Of a DNA stretch of 64,000 bases, positions 33,781 to 41,863 are shown one piece after another (position 1 is the stretch's first letter; every line of letters starts with the position of its first letter). The position numbers were made by a program, and so were the translations under genes. The notes beneath the pieces were generated by a model, which ran no database searches, was not told the DNA's origin, and was given only the letters and a program-made list of their open reading frames with translations. Source of the DNA: Paracoccus aestuariivivens (GTDB lineage: Bacteria; Pseudomonadota; Alphaproteobacteria; Rhodobacterales; Rhodobacteraceae). The stretch is from positions 148,328 to 212,327 of the forward strand of contig NZ_WMIE01000006.1 of assembly GCF_009711225.1 (NCBI RefSeq). Reading direction: 5' to 3'.

Positions 33781-34977
33781 ATGGGAATTCTCGACGGGAT
33801 CACGGTGCTGGACTGCTCGATCGCGATGGCGGGCCCCTTTGCGGCGCAGCGTCTGGGCGATCTGGGGGCCGATGTCATCAAGATCGAACCCCTGACCGGC
33901 GAATGGCAGCGCCACGCGCCTGCGGGCGGGATCACGGGGAACAGGATCAATGTCTCGTTCCTGTCGCTGAACCGCAACAAGCGTTCGCTGGCGGTCGATC
34001 TGAAATCCGAAGGTGGGCGCGAGGTCCTGCGCAAGCTGGTCGCCTCGGCGGATGTCTTCATCCAGAACTACCGCCCCGGCGTCGCGGACCGGTTGGGCGT
34101 CGATTACGGCACGCTGTCGGCGATCAATCCGCGCCTGATCTATGTCTCGATGTCGGGCTATGGCGAGGATGGCCCCAGCGCCAGACGCCCCGGTCAGGAT
34201 CTGCTGTTGCAGGCGATGTCGGGGGCGATGATGTCCTCGGGGCGGGCGGGCGAGCCACCGACCCCCGCCGGACAATATCTGGTCGATTCCATCGCCGCCT
34301 ATAACGCCTTCGAGGGCGCGCTGGCCGCGCTGTTCCACCGCGAACGCACCGGCGAGGGCCAGAAGGTCGAGGTCAATATGCTGGACGCGATCACCACGAT
34401 CCAGATGCAGGAACTGTCGGTCTTTACCGTCGGGCAGAAGCCGCAGGAACGCTCGGCCGAGCCACATGCCCATGTCTATATCCGCTCGCCCTATGGCATC
34501 TTCGGGACCAGCGACGGCAAATACATGGCGCTGGCGATGCCGAATTTCCCCGGTCTGGCGCGTGCCCTGGACGAGCCGCGCTTTGCCGCTCTGGACGAGA
34601 TGACAGCCGGATGGGAAGACCGCGACGAAACCTTCGCCCTTGTGCGCGAGGCGATCGCGAAATTCACCCGCGACGACGTTCTGGCCCGTCTCGAAACCGA
34701 GGGGATCTGGGTCGCGCCGGTCTATGGCTATGCCGATCTGGTCGATGATCCGCAGATCCGCCACAACGGTACGTTCATCGAATATGACCACCCGACCGAG
34801 GGGCGGGTGAAAACTCCGGGCTTCCCGATCCGCTTCTCGAAAACGCCGTCCGAGTTGCGCTTTGGCGCGCCTCTGACCGGCCAGCATACCGACGAGGTGC
34901 TGCGCGCGGCGGGCTATGACGCCGCGCAGATCGAGGAACTGGCGCGTTCCGGCGCAATCGGTCGGGGTGAGGCATGA
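33781..34977 (+). CDS. CaiB/BaiF (class III) CoA-transferase
   Basis: 398 residues, the usual length of the family. N-terminal LDCSIAMAGPFAAQRLGDLG and ADVIKIEPLTG, then SLNRNKRSLAVDLKSEGGRE and PRLIYVSMSGYG, followed by RPGQDLLLQAMSG, which holds the catalytic aspartate expected in formyl-CoA/carnitine CoA-transferases. It would move CoA from an acyl-CoA donor to a carboxylic acid produced by the preceding sugar enzymes, preparing it for the enoyl-CoA hydratase-like enzyme two genes on. It overlaps the next gene by four bases. Substrate unknown. Confidence 0.9.
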   Translation: MGILDGITVLDCSIAMAGPFAAQRLGDLGADVIKIEPLTGEWQRHAPAGGITGNRINVSFLSLNRNKRSLAVDLKSEGGREVLRKLVASADVFIQNYRPGVADRLGVDYGTLSAINPRLIYVSMSGYGEDGPSARRPGQDLLLQAMSGAMMSSGRAGEPPTPAGQYLVDSIAAYNAFEGALAALFHRERTGEGQKVEVNMLDAITTIQMQELSVFTVGQKPQERSAEPHAHVYIRSPYGIFGTSDGKYMALAMPNFPGLARALDEPRFAALDEMTAGWEDRDETFALVREAIAKFTRDDVLARLETEGIWVAPVYGYADLVDDPQIRHNGTFIEYDHPTEGRVKTPGFPIRFSKTPSELRFGAPLTGQHTDEVLRAAGYDAAQIEELARSGAIGRGEA

Positions 34978-36107
34978 GCTATCTTGGCCTGACATGGGAC
35001 CATCCGCGCGGCCGCCACGCGCTTGAGGCGGCCGCGCGGCAGGGCGGTCCCGTCCGCTGGGAGGTCCAGCCGCTCGAAGGGTTCGAAAGCGCCCCCATCG
35101 CGGAAAACTGCGCCCGCTACGATCTGGTCGTGCTGGATCATCCCCATCTGGGCGAGGCCTTGGCCGCCGATTGCCTGCGCCCGCTGGACGAGATTTTTTC
35201 GCCCGACGAACTGCGCGCCATCGCGGACCGCGCCATCGGTCCCAGCATGGAAAGCTATGTCATGGCGGGCCGCGTCTGGGCCCTGCCTCTGGACGCCGCC
35301 ACGCAGGTCATGGCGTGGCGGCCCGATCTGCTGGAACAAGCGCCGGTCACATGGGACGAGGTCGCCACATTGTCGCGCCGGACGGGCAGGGTGGCCCTGT
35401 CCCTTGCCGGTCCGCATGCATGGCTGTCCTTCCTGTCGGTCTGCCATGCGATCCGGCCCGATCTGGACCTGCGCGAGGGCGACACCTCGGTTCCGCGCGC
35501 GGTTGCGATCAGGGCGCTGACGATCCTTGCCGATCTGGCGCAACGCAGCCCTGCCTCGGTGCTGGGCAAGAACCCCATCGGCATTCTGGAACATATGTCG
35601 GGCGGGCATGACGACGTGGCGCTGTGCCCGCTGGTCTATGGCTATGTGAATTACGCCGCGCCTTCCCGTTCCGTGCCGCTGCGTTTCGCCAATGCGCCAC
35701 GGATCGCGGCCGGACAGCCGCCCGGTTCGATCCTTGGCGGCACGGGCATTGCCGTGTCGCGCCGTGCGCAGGTGGACGAGGCCTTGCGCGCGCATCTGCT
35801 GTGGCTGCTTGGCCCCGAGGCGCAGCAGGGCTTCATCCCCGCCCATGACGGCCAACCGGGAACCCGCGCGGCATGGCACGATCCGGCGGTGAATGCGGCT
35901 TGCGGCAATTTCTTCAGCGACACTGCCGAGACGCTTGAAGCCGCCTCGATCAGGCCGCGCCACGATGGCGGCATTGCCTATCAGACGGCGGCCTCGGCCG
36001 CGATCCGCGCGGGCTTTGCCGCCGGAACCGATCCCGCCAATCTGGCGGACGAGCTTGAAGCGATGTTCCAGACCTTACGCCACCCGATCAAGGAGCCGCA
36101 GCCATGA
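34974..36107 (+). CDS. Solute-binding-like protein without signal peptide
   Basis: 377 residues resembling the carbohydrate ABC transporter binding proteins (LDEIFSPDELRAIADRAIGP, then AGRVWALPLDAATQVMAWRP with DLLEQAPVTWDEVATLSRRT, GILEHMSGGHDDVALCPLVY, LGGTGIAVSRRAQVDEALRA). The N-terminus, MSYLGLTWDHPRGRHALEAA, is polar and carries no signal sequence, and no upstream in-frame start would add one without running far into the CoA-transferase gene. No permease or ATPase is linked. It is tightly embedded between two CoA enzymes, overlapping both by four bases. It probably stays in the cytoplasm and could bind or scaffold an intermediate. Confidence 0.8.
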   Translation: MSYLGLTWDHPRGRHALEAAARQGGPVRWEVQPLEGFESAPIAENCARYDLVVLDHPHLGEALAADCLRPLDEIFSPDELRAIADRAIGPSMESYVMAGRVWALPLDAATQVMAWRPDLLEQAPVTWDEVATLSRRTGRVALSLAGPHAWLSFLSVCHAIRPDLDLREGDTSVPRAVAIRALTILADLAQRSPASVLGKNPIGILEHMSGGHDDVALCPLVYGYVNYAAPSRSVPLRFANAPRIAAGQPPGSILGGTGIAVSRRAQVDEALRAHLLWLLGPEAQQGFIPAHDGQPGTRAAWHDPAVNAACGNFFSDTAETLEAASIRPRHDGGIAYQTAASAAIRAGFAAGTDPANLADELEAMFQTLRHPIKEPQP

Positions 36108-36871
36108 CCGCAGAACTGCTTTTCGAGGTCGAGGGCCGCGTCGGCATCATCACCTATAACCGCCCCGCCAAGCTGAACGCCATGACGCCTGAAATGGCGG
36201 TCCTGATGGTCGAGGCGGTGGCACGTTGCAACAGCGACGACGATATCCGTGCCGTGGTCCTGACCGGCACCGGCAAGGCGTTCTGCGCGGGGTCCGATAT
36301 CGCGCTGCTCGACAGCTATGCCACGCCTTGGGACTTCCGCAACCGGACCGAATATTGCGATGCCCTGCGCGGGCTGAAAAAGCCCGTCATCGCCGCGATC
36401 AACGGTTATGCCTTTGGCGGCGGGCTTGAGATGGCGCTGTCCTGCGACATCCGCATCGCCGCTGAATCCGCCATGTTGGCGGCGCCCGAAATCAAGCTGG
36501 GCTGGATCGGAGGCGGCGGCATGACCGCGCTTCTGGCGCATTCCATCGGCCCCTCGAACGCGGCGATGATGGTGATGACCGGCGAGGCGGTGGACGCGCA
36601 AAAGGCGCTGTCATGGGGCCTTGTCAGCGAGATCCACCCGCAGGACGCGCTGCGCGCCCGTGCTGTCCAGATCGCCGCGACGATTGCCGAGCGCGCGCCG
36701 ATCGCTGCCGAAACCGCAAAAGCCAATCTGGCTGCGGTTTATAATATGCCGCTGGAACAGGCGATAGCGTATGAGCGCGACCTGCAAACCATCTGCTTTG
36801 CCACCGAAGACGCGAACGAAGGCCGCGCCGCCTTCAAGGCCAAGCGGGCGGCGGTGTTCAGGCGCCGCTAG
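36104..36871 (+). CDS. Enoyl-CoA hydratase/isomerase (crotonase) family protein
   Basis: 255 residues, standard crotonase length. The oxyanion-hole segments GKAFCAGSDIALL (near residue 62) and FGGGLEMALSCDIRIAAESA (near 107) are present, as are both acidic residues used by hydratases (E in GGGLEMA and E in APEIKLGWIGG). It starts in the stop codon of the solute-binding-like gene and closes the operon. It would hydrate, dehydrate or isomerise the CoA ester made by the CaiB-type transferase. The combination recalls carnitine CaiB/CaiD, but the sugar enzymes upstream argue for a carbohydrate-derived acid. Confidence 0.88.
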   Translation: MTAELLFEVEGRVGIITYNRPAKLNAMTPEMAVLMVEAVARCNSDDDIRAVVLTGTGKAFCAGSDIALLDSYATPWDFRNRTEYCDALRGLKKPVIAAINGYAFGGGLEMALSCDIRIAAESAMLAAPEIKLGWIGGGGMTALLAHSIGPSNAAMMVMTGEAVDAQKALSWGLVSEIHPQDALRARAVQIAATIAERAPIAAETAKANLAAVYNMPLEQAIAYERDLQTICFATEDANEGRAAFKAKRAAVFRRR

Positions 36872-36895
36872 GGGCGGTTCGATAGACAGGCTCTG

Positions 36896-36920
36896 GTTGT
36901 TGGCATATATTGCCAACAAC
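36896..36920. promoter_or_regulatory. parDE operator palindrome
   Basis: GTTGTTGGCA (36896-36905), spacer TATAT, TGCCAACAAC (36911-36920): a perfect 10-bp inverted repeat whose A/T-rich centre (GCATATATTG) overlaps the likely -10 region of the antitoxin gene. It lies 14 bases before the antitoxin start and is the expected autoregulatory site of the ParD or ParD-ParE complex. Confidence 0.75.
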
Positions 36921-36933
36921 AAGGAGAGTGGCG

Positions 36934-37194
36934 ATGGTGACGCGCAATGTCGTTCTGACCGAACCGCAATCGAAGCTGATCGACGATCTGGTGTCCTCGG
37001 GGCGCTACCAGAATGCCTCCGAGGCGTTGCGGGCGGGCCTGCGCCTGCTCGAGCGCGAAGAGGCCGAGTTGCAGGACCTGCGGGCCCGACTGACCCGCGG
37101 CGTGCTTGAGGCACGGGACGGAACCTTTGCGCAAGGCTCGGGCGAGGATGCGGTGCGGCGGGCGTTTTCCGTGGCGCGGAACGCCGCCAGCTGA
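36934..37194 (+). CDS. parD: ParD-like antitoxin (CopG/RHH family)
   Basis: 86 residues from the ATG at 36934, preceded by AAGGAGAG. The ribbon-helix-helix N-terminus reads TRNVVLTEPQSKLIDDLVSS, then GRYQNASEALRAGLRLLERE, the type II ParD pattern; the C-terminal tail (about residues 45-86) would wrap the toxin. The stop codon overlaps the toxin start. It neutralises ParE and represses the operon through the palindrome just upstream. Such pairs stabilise replicons after cell division, in keeping with the repABC locus about 8 kb away. Confidence 0.88.
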   Translation: MVTRNVVLTEPQSKLIDDLVSSGRYQNASEALRAGLRLLEREEAELQDLRARLTRGVLEARDGTFAQGSGEDAVRRAFSVARNAAS

Positions 37195-37520
37195 TGACCA
37201 GACCTTGGGTTCTGACGCGGCAGGCGGAAGCCGCGCTGACCGATATTGCCGCATGGACGGTCGAGACTTTCGGCCAGCGTCAGGCCGAGATCTATGCCGA
37301 GGATCTGATCGGGACATGCCGGATGCTGGCGGCTGGTCAGGCCCCCTCGCAGGGGTGTCGCCGTCTGGTCGATGCCAAGCTGCCCGAGGACCTGCGCTAT
37401 GCGCGGTCGGGCCAGCATTACATCGTCTTCATTGACGCGCCTGACCGCCTGATCGTCATCGATTTCCTGCATGTCCGGATGGACCTGCCGGCGCGGCTGG
37501 CGGCCATAGCCGAGGGCTGA
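37194..37520 (+). CDS. parE: ParE-like toxin (RelE/ParE superfamily)
   Basis: 108 residues, starting within the parD stop (TGATG). The ParE fold is recognisable from LTRQAEAALTDIAAWTVETF, GQRQAEIYAEDLIGTCRMLA and the C-terminal RSGQHYIVFIDAPDRLIVID plus FLHVRMD, which contains the HxRMD-type end of the family. ParE toxins poison DNA gyrase. Its last 65 bases overlap, on the opposite strand, the 3' end of the DMT transporter gene. Confidence 0.88.
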   Translation: MTRPWVLTRQAEAALTDIAAWTVETFGQRQAEIYAEDLIGTCRMLAAGQAPSQGCRRLVDAKLPEDLRYARSGQHYIVFIDAPDRLIVIDFLHVRMDLPARLAAIAEG

Positions 37521-38367
37521 ACATCACGATATTGCCTAGCAAGGTCAGCCCAAGCCCCGCGACGGCGGCAGGGGTCCATAAAAACCCCTCGTATAGGGTG
37601 GACAGCATCAGCGCGACGACCGGAAAGACCACTGTCGCGTAACCGGCCCGCGCCGAGCCGATCCGAGCCACCAGCAGCAGATAGGTGGTGAAACCGACGA
37701 CCGATCCGATCAGCGCCAGATACAGAAGCGCGCTCCAATAGGCGGTTCCTTGTGGCCAGACCATGGGCTGCCCCGTGAGCAAGGTCAGGGCCAGCAGCGT
37801 CAGGGCTCCGATCCCCATACCCCATGCATTCGCGGTGACTGGCGTGACCCCGAGCCGGGAATTGCGCCGCGAGGCCATATTGCCCAGCGAGAACATCATC
37901 GTGCCGAACACCGCCCAACCGATGCCGCGCAGGGTCTGCAGGCTTGCGCCGTCGGTCAGATCGTCACGGAACAGCAGGACCAGACCTGTCGCGCCGATCG
38001 CTCCGGCCCAGATCGTGCGCTGGGTGATCCGGTCGCCGAAGAAGATCCGCGCGTTCACCGCGTTGAAGATCGACGCCAGCGAGAACACCACCGAGACCAG
38101 CCCCGAGGGGATCAGCGCCGCCGCGTTATAAAGGCCGATGAAGTTGAAGCAGAACAGGCACAGCGCCTGAGCGATGACAAAGCGCCATTGTGCCGGTCGG
38201 TGCAGGCGGCCCATCGCGACCAGTCCGGCCAGCATGATCAGCCCCGCCAGCGCGAAACGCAGGAAGATCGACTGCAACAGGGGAACGTCTCCGACCTGCG
38301 CGGCGATGGCGATCCATGTCGTGCCCCAGATCAGGACGGTGGCGGCAAAAAGGAAAAATGTGTTCAT
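37456..38367 (-). CDS. DMT superfamily (EamA) transporter
   Basis: 303 residues from the ATG at 38367 (MNTFFLFAATVLIWGTTWIA), with about ten transmembrane helices and the two EamA repeats. Typical points are WGTTWIAI at the first helix and RIGSARAGYATVVFPVVALM near residue 240. The frame stays open upstream to 39312, but that part is antisense to the AraC gene. The last 21 codons overlap parE, so the native stop may have shifted when the toxin pair inserted. The divergent AraC-type gene probably controls it. Likely an exporter of amino acids or metabolites; substrate unknown. Confidence 0.87.
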   Translation of the reverse strand: MNTFFLFAATVLIWGTTWIAIAAQVGDVPLLQSIFLRFALAGLIMLAGLVAMGRLHRPAQWRFVIAQALCLFCFNFIGLYNAAALIPSGLVSVVFSLASIFNAVNARIFFGDRITQRTIWAGAIGATGLVLLFRDDLTDGASLQTLRGIGWAVFGTMMFSLGNMASRRNSRLGVTPVTANAWGMGIGALTLLALTLLTGQPMVWPQGTAYWSALLYLALIGSVVGFTTYLLLVARIGSARAGYATVVFPVVALMLSTLYEGFLWTPAAVAGLGLTLLGNIVMFSPRLWPPAAPAGPSGHAGNR

Positions 38368-38469
38368 CGCCGCGATGTAGCGCGCTTGGCGGTACGGGTT
38401 TTGCACGTTCTTGCGGTGAAATCCGGCAGGGGGCTTTTTCCGCGGCGCAAGTGGCGCTACCGATGCGAT

Positions 38470-39342
38470 ATGCGTCACACCGTTCACGACTTTCTGGCGG
38501 GCTCGCCCGTCGCGCATCGCGCCGCGCACCTTGATCTGGGGGCGGGATGCTCGGTGGCGGTCTGGCAGAACCAGCATGACCGCATCCTTTACGACGCGCC
38601 GCAGAACCACACCTTCAGTCTTTATCTGGAGGGCGGGACCGGAACGCGCCGTCTTGATGCGGGCGGGATCTCGGGCCATCCCGGCGCGATCTGCGTCATG
38701 CCCGAGGGCTGCGGCTCGGAATGGGAAATCACTTCGCCGTTCCGGTTCGTGCATCTGTACCTGTCGGATGCGCGGCTGCGGGCCAGCTTTGCCCAGGCGC
38801 ATGATTGCGACGTGCGCTATCTGGACATGCGCGAGGCCACTTTCGCCGACGATCCCGTGCTGGCCTCGGCGCTGCGACGCATGGCGGTCGCCGCCGTCGC
38901 CAAAGATGTGCTGCTTGCCGAGGCCGGTCTGGCCGATCTGATCGCGGGTCTGTCGCGGCACAGCCCGCATTTGCGCGGCGGACTTGCGCCGCATCTGCTG
39001 CGCCGGATCGATGACTGGATCGAGGCCAATCTGGACGCGGTGATCCATCTTGACGATCTTGCCGGACTGGCCGGACTGTCGGGCTATCATTTCCACCGCA
39101 TGTTCCAGCTGTCGCGCGGAATGCCGCCCCATGCGTGGCTGACGGCAAGGCGGGTACGGCGGGCGCAGGATCTTTTGCGCGGGCCGATGCCGATTGCCCA
39201 GATCGCTGATGCCTGCGGGTTTTCCAGCCAAAGCCATCTGACCCGCGTGCTGCGCGCGCATACCGGCAGGACTCCCGCCGGATACCGCGCGCTCTGGCAC
39301 CAGCCGCGACACGGATCCGGGTCAGTGCAGGACCTCTTTTGA
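38470..39342 (+). CDS. AraC family transcriptional regulator
   Basis: 290 residues from the ATG at 38470; the open frame further upstream is antisense to the DMT gene. An N-terminal cupin-like ligand domain (about 1-170; GGISGHPGAICVMPEG) is followed by the C-terminal double helix-turn-helix (LDDLAGLAGLSGYHFHRMFQ, then PIAQIADACGFSSQSHLTRV with LRAHTGRTPAGYR, the AraC signature). It is divergent from the DMT exporter over a 102-bp gap and is its likely activator. It ends 21 bases inside the convergent LysR gene. Confidence 0.9.
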   Translation: MRHTVHDFLAGSPVAHRAAHLDLGAGCSVAVWQNQHDRILYDAPQNHTFSLYLEGGTGTRRLDAGGISGHPGAICVMPEGCGSEWEITSPFRFVHLYLSDARLRASFAQAHDCDVRYLDMREATFADDPVLASALRRMAVAAVAKDVLLAEAGLADLIAGLSRHSPHLRGGLAPHLLRRIDDWIEANLDAVIHLDDLAGLAGLSGYHFHRMFQLSRGMPPHAWLTARRVRRAQDLLRGPMPIAQIADACGFSSQSHLTRVLRAHTGRTPAGYRALWHQPRHGSGSVQDLF

Positions 39343-40215
39343 ACGGCTCAGGATCGCGCGGGTCAGGGGCGCAAGGCTGTCTGCGGCAAGGCGATTGGTC
39401 TGCCAGAACAGCGGCACATCCAGAACTGCATCGGGAATGAGTTCGACCAGCTGACCCGAGGCGAGATGTCCCGCGATCAACTGCGGCGGGTTCAGGCACC
39501 AGCCCATTCCGGCCAGCGCGGCCGTGACGAAGCCATTGGTCGAGGGCAGCCAATGGGTGGGAAAAGCGATGCTGCGCCCGAATTGTTGCTGGACCCAGTT
39601 CTGTTGCAGGCGGTCCTTCTGGTTGAAGGTCAGGGCAGGGGCCGCTTTTAGCGCCGCAGGGGTGACGCCGTCGGGGAAATGGCGCCGGATGAAATCGGGG
39701 CTGGCCACGGCATGATAGCGCAGCCGACCCAGCGCCTTCATCTGGCAGCCCTGCACCGGTTTCCCCAAGGCCGTCACCGCCGCGATGACGCGGCCCCGCC
39801 GCAGCCAGTCCGCCGTGTGCTGTTCGTCATCGACCGAGATATGCAGAAGATAGCCGCTTTCCCTGGCGACCCGCGCGACGGCTGACAGGAACCATGTCTC
39901 CAGACTGTCGGCATTGGTCGCCAGATGCAGCGTGACGGGGGTCGCCGCGCCTTGGTCCTGCATGCGCGGGAAGTGATCCATCAGGCCGCGTTCCAGCATG
40001 CCCACCTGCTCCATATGGCGGCAGAGCCACGCTCCTTCATCGGTGGCGGTGCAGGGTGTGCCACGTTCGACCAGAACGACGCCCATCCGTTCCTCGAGCC
40101 CGCGCACCCGCTGGGAAACCGCCGATGGCGTGACCCCCAAAGCCTGTGCCGCGCCGTCGAAGCTGCCGGTCTGGACCACCAGAAAGACGGCGCGCGCGGC
40201 GGGGTAGTCGAACAT
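39322..40215 (-). CDS. LysR family regulator, ArgP/IciA (LysG)-like
   Basis: 297 residues from the ATG at 40215 (MFDYPAARAVFLVVQTGSFD). LysR helix-turn-helix GAAQALGVTPSAVSQRVRGL in the first 60 residues, then the effector-binding domain. The wording and the divergent position to a LysE-type exporter match ArgP/LysG, which activates export of lysine or arginine when the cellular level is high. A TAATC-TGG-GATTA palindrome of T-N11-A type lies between the two genes. The annotated frame could begin at 40305, but those residues would cover the operator. Confidence 0.88.
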   Translation of the reverse strand: MFDYPAARAVFLVVQTGSFDGAAQALGVTPSAVSQRVRGLEERMGVVLVERGTPCTATDEGAWLCRHMEQVGMLERGLMDHFPRMQDQGAATPVTLHLATNADSLETWFLSAVARVARESGYLLHISVDDEQHTADWLRRGRVIAAVTALGKPVQGCQMKALGRLRYHAVASPDFIRRHFPDGVTPAALKAAPALTFNQKDRLQQNWVQQQFGRSIAFPTHWLPSTNGFVTAALAGMGWCLNPPQLIAGHLASGQLVELIPDAVLDVPLFWQTNRLAADSLAPLTRAILSRSKEVLH

Positions 40216-40223
40216 GAGTTTTC

Positions 40224-40238
40224 CTAATCTGGGATTAG
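40224..40238. promoter_or_regulatory. Candidate ArgP/LysG operator
   Basis: CTAATC (40224-40229), TGG, GATTAG (40233-40238): a perfect inverted repeat containing the LysR T-N11-A form (TAATCTGGGATTA), nine bases before the regulator start and 68 before lysE. A related half site, GCTAAT, lies at 40252-40257. Confidence 0.6.
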
Positions 40239-40305
40239 ACGTTTTAATTTGGCTAATGTCAGGAAGCGGTCTAACCCGTGGCCAAGTCAAGGGCAGAGAG
40301 CGCAA

Positions 40306-40917
40306 ATGGATATCACGGTCTTCTTCACGGGAATGGCGATGGGGCTAAGCCTGATCCTTGCGATCGGAGCCCAGAACGCGTTTGTCCTGCGGCAGGGCCT
40401 GAAAGGAGAGCATGTCTTTCCCGTCTGCCTGACCTGCGCGGTGTCGGACGCGCTCCTGATCGCGGTCGGCGTGACCGGCTTTGGCCGGATTGCGGCGTGG
40501 CTGCCTTGGCTCGATCCGGTGATGCGCTTCGGCGGCGCGGGGTTCCTGTTCTGGTACGGGCTGAAAAGCCTGCGCTCGGCCTTCCGGTCGCAAGACGCGC
40601 TGATGGCTTCTGACGCGCCCGCGCGGTCAGGACTGGCAGCGACCCTTGCGATGTGTCTGGCGCTGACATGGCTCAATCCGCATGTCTATCTGGATACCGT
40701 CGTCCTGCTGGGAACCATCGCGACCCGCTTCGAGGGCCACAAGCTTTCCTTTGCGGTCGGGGCGATTGCCGCATCGTTCCTGTTCTTTTTCACGCTGGGT
40801 TATGGTGCGATGCGGTTGCGCCCGATCTTTGCCCGTCCCTCGGCTTGGCGCATCCTTGAAGGCGTGATCGCCATCGTGATGTGGACGATCGCCCTGAAAC
40901 TGGTGCTTGGTGCGTGA
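40306..40917 (+). CDS. LysE/ArgO family amino acid exporter
   Basis: 203 residues from the ATG at 40306, six hydrophobic helices. MAMGLSLILAIGAQNAFVLR is the LysE/ArgO signature, followed by GLKGEHVFPVCLTCAVSDAL and LTWLNPHVYLDTVVLLG with the conserved NPH motif. It exports basic amino acids, most likely lysine or arginine, under control of the divergent ArgP/LysG-like regulator. The next gene, a DHDPS-family aldolase, follows after 28 bases and may be co-transcribed, which is interesting because DHDPS proper is a lysine biosynthesis enzyme. Confidence 0.9.
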   Translation: MDITVFFTGMAMGLSLILAIGAQNAFVLRQGLKGEHVFPVCLTCAVSDALLIAVGVTGFGRIAAWLPWLDPVMRFGGAGFLFWYGLKSLRSAFRSQDALMASDAPARSGLAATLAMCLALTWLNPHVYLDTVVLLGTIATRFEGHKLSFAVGAIAASFLFFFTLGYGAMRLRPIFARPSAWRILEGVIAIVMWTIALKLVLGA

Positions 40918-40945
40918 CGCTAATCCGATGCAAACGGAGGTTCCG

Positions 40946-41854
40946 ATGACCATCTTCAAAGGCCTGTCCGCCTATCCCGTCACGCCGGCCGATGCGGGAG
41001 GTCGGGTCGATACCGCCGCGCTGCGCAGGCTGGTCCGGCGGCTGGCCGATGCGGGGGTGGATTCGGTCGGGTTGCTCGGCAGCACGGGCAGTTACCCCTA
41101 TCTCGACCGGTCCGAACGGCGTCGCGCCGTGGATGCCGCGCTGGACGAGGTCGGCGGAACCGTTCCGGTCATTGTCGGGACCGGCGCGCTTAGGACCGAT
41201 GAGGCGATCCGTCTGGCGCAGGACGCGAAGGCCGCCGGAGCATCGGCTGGCCTTTTATCCGCCATGTCCTATCTGCCGTTGAACGAGGCCGAGGTCTTTG
41301 AACATTTCGCGGCGGTGGCGGATCAGGGCGGCCTGCCGATCTGCATCTATGACAATCCGGCCACGACGCATTTCCGCTTTTCGACCGATCTGGTGGCGCG
41401 GCTGTCGCGGGTTCCGGGCATCGTCGCGGTCAAGAACCCGACCTGCACCCCCGAGGAAATCCCCTCGCATCTTGCGTCGCAGCGAACTGCGGTCACCAAG
41501 GGGTTCTCGATCGGCTATAGCGGCGACGGGAACTGCGCCGAGGCGATGATCGCCGGAGCGGATCTGTGGCATTCGGCGCTTAGCGGCACCTTGCCCGCGG
41601 GTTGTCTGGGGATCGTGCGGGCGGTGCGGAACGGCGATCTGCCCGAGGCCCGCCGTCTGGACGCCGCCTTGCGACCGGTCTGGGATCTGTTCCGCGCTCA
41701 TTCGAGTTACCGCGTCCTGCACGAGATCGTGGCGCAACTGGACCTGTGCCACCTCGCCCCGCCGCGTCCGGTTCTGCCGGTCAGCGACGGGGTCAGGCAG
41801 CAGATTGCAGCCGTCTTGCGCGATCTGCCCCCCGAAATACTGGGAACGGGCTAA
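40946..41854 (+). CDS. Dihydrodipicolinate synthase (DapA/NanA) family aldolase
   Basis: 302 residues from the ATG at 40946, well placed after CGGAGG. The class I aldolase TIM barrel is shown by GLLGSTGSYPYLDRSERRRA, then IVGTGALRTDEAIRLAQDAK and ICIYDNPATTHF with the catalytic tyrosine, and GIVAVKNPTCTPEEIP with the Schiff-base lysine. The YDNP and VAVKNP wording is unlike true DapA and nearer catabolic lyases of sugar acids. It sits between lysE and the LysR that faces the TTT/acid-sugar cluster, so it could serve either lysine metabolism or sugar acid breakdown. The specific reaction is not assigned. Confidence 0.85.
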   Translation: MTIFKGLSAYPVTPADAGGRVDTAALRRLVRRLADAGVDSVGLLGSTGSYPYLDRSERRRAVDAALDEVGGTVPVIVGTGALRTDEAIRLAQDAKAAGASAGLLSAMSYLPLNEAEVFEHFAAVADQGGLPICIYDNPATTHFRFSTDLVARLSRVPGIVAVKNPTCTPEEIPSHLASQRTAVTKGFSIGYSGDGNCAEAMIAGADLWHSALSGTLPAGCLGIVRAVRNGDLPEARRLDAALRPVWDLFRAHSSYRVLHEIVAQLDLCHLAPPRPVLPVSDGVRQQIAAVLRDLPPEILGTG

Positions 41855-41863
41855 GCGGCGGGG

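Noticed and set aside
33730..34995. 421-codon ORF on the minus strand opposite the CoA-transferase
   Set aside because: Arg/Asp/Gln-rich composition with no motifs; shadow of the plus-strand gene, which has clear family motifs.
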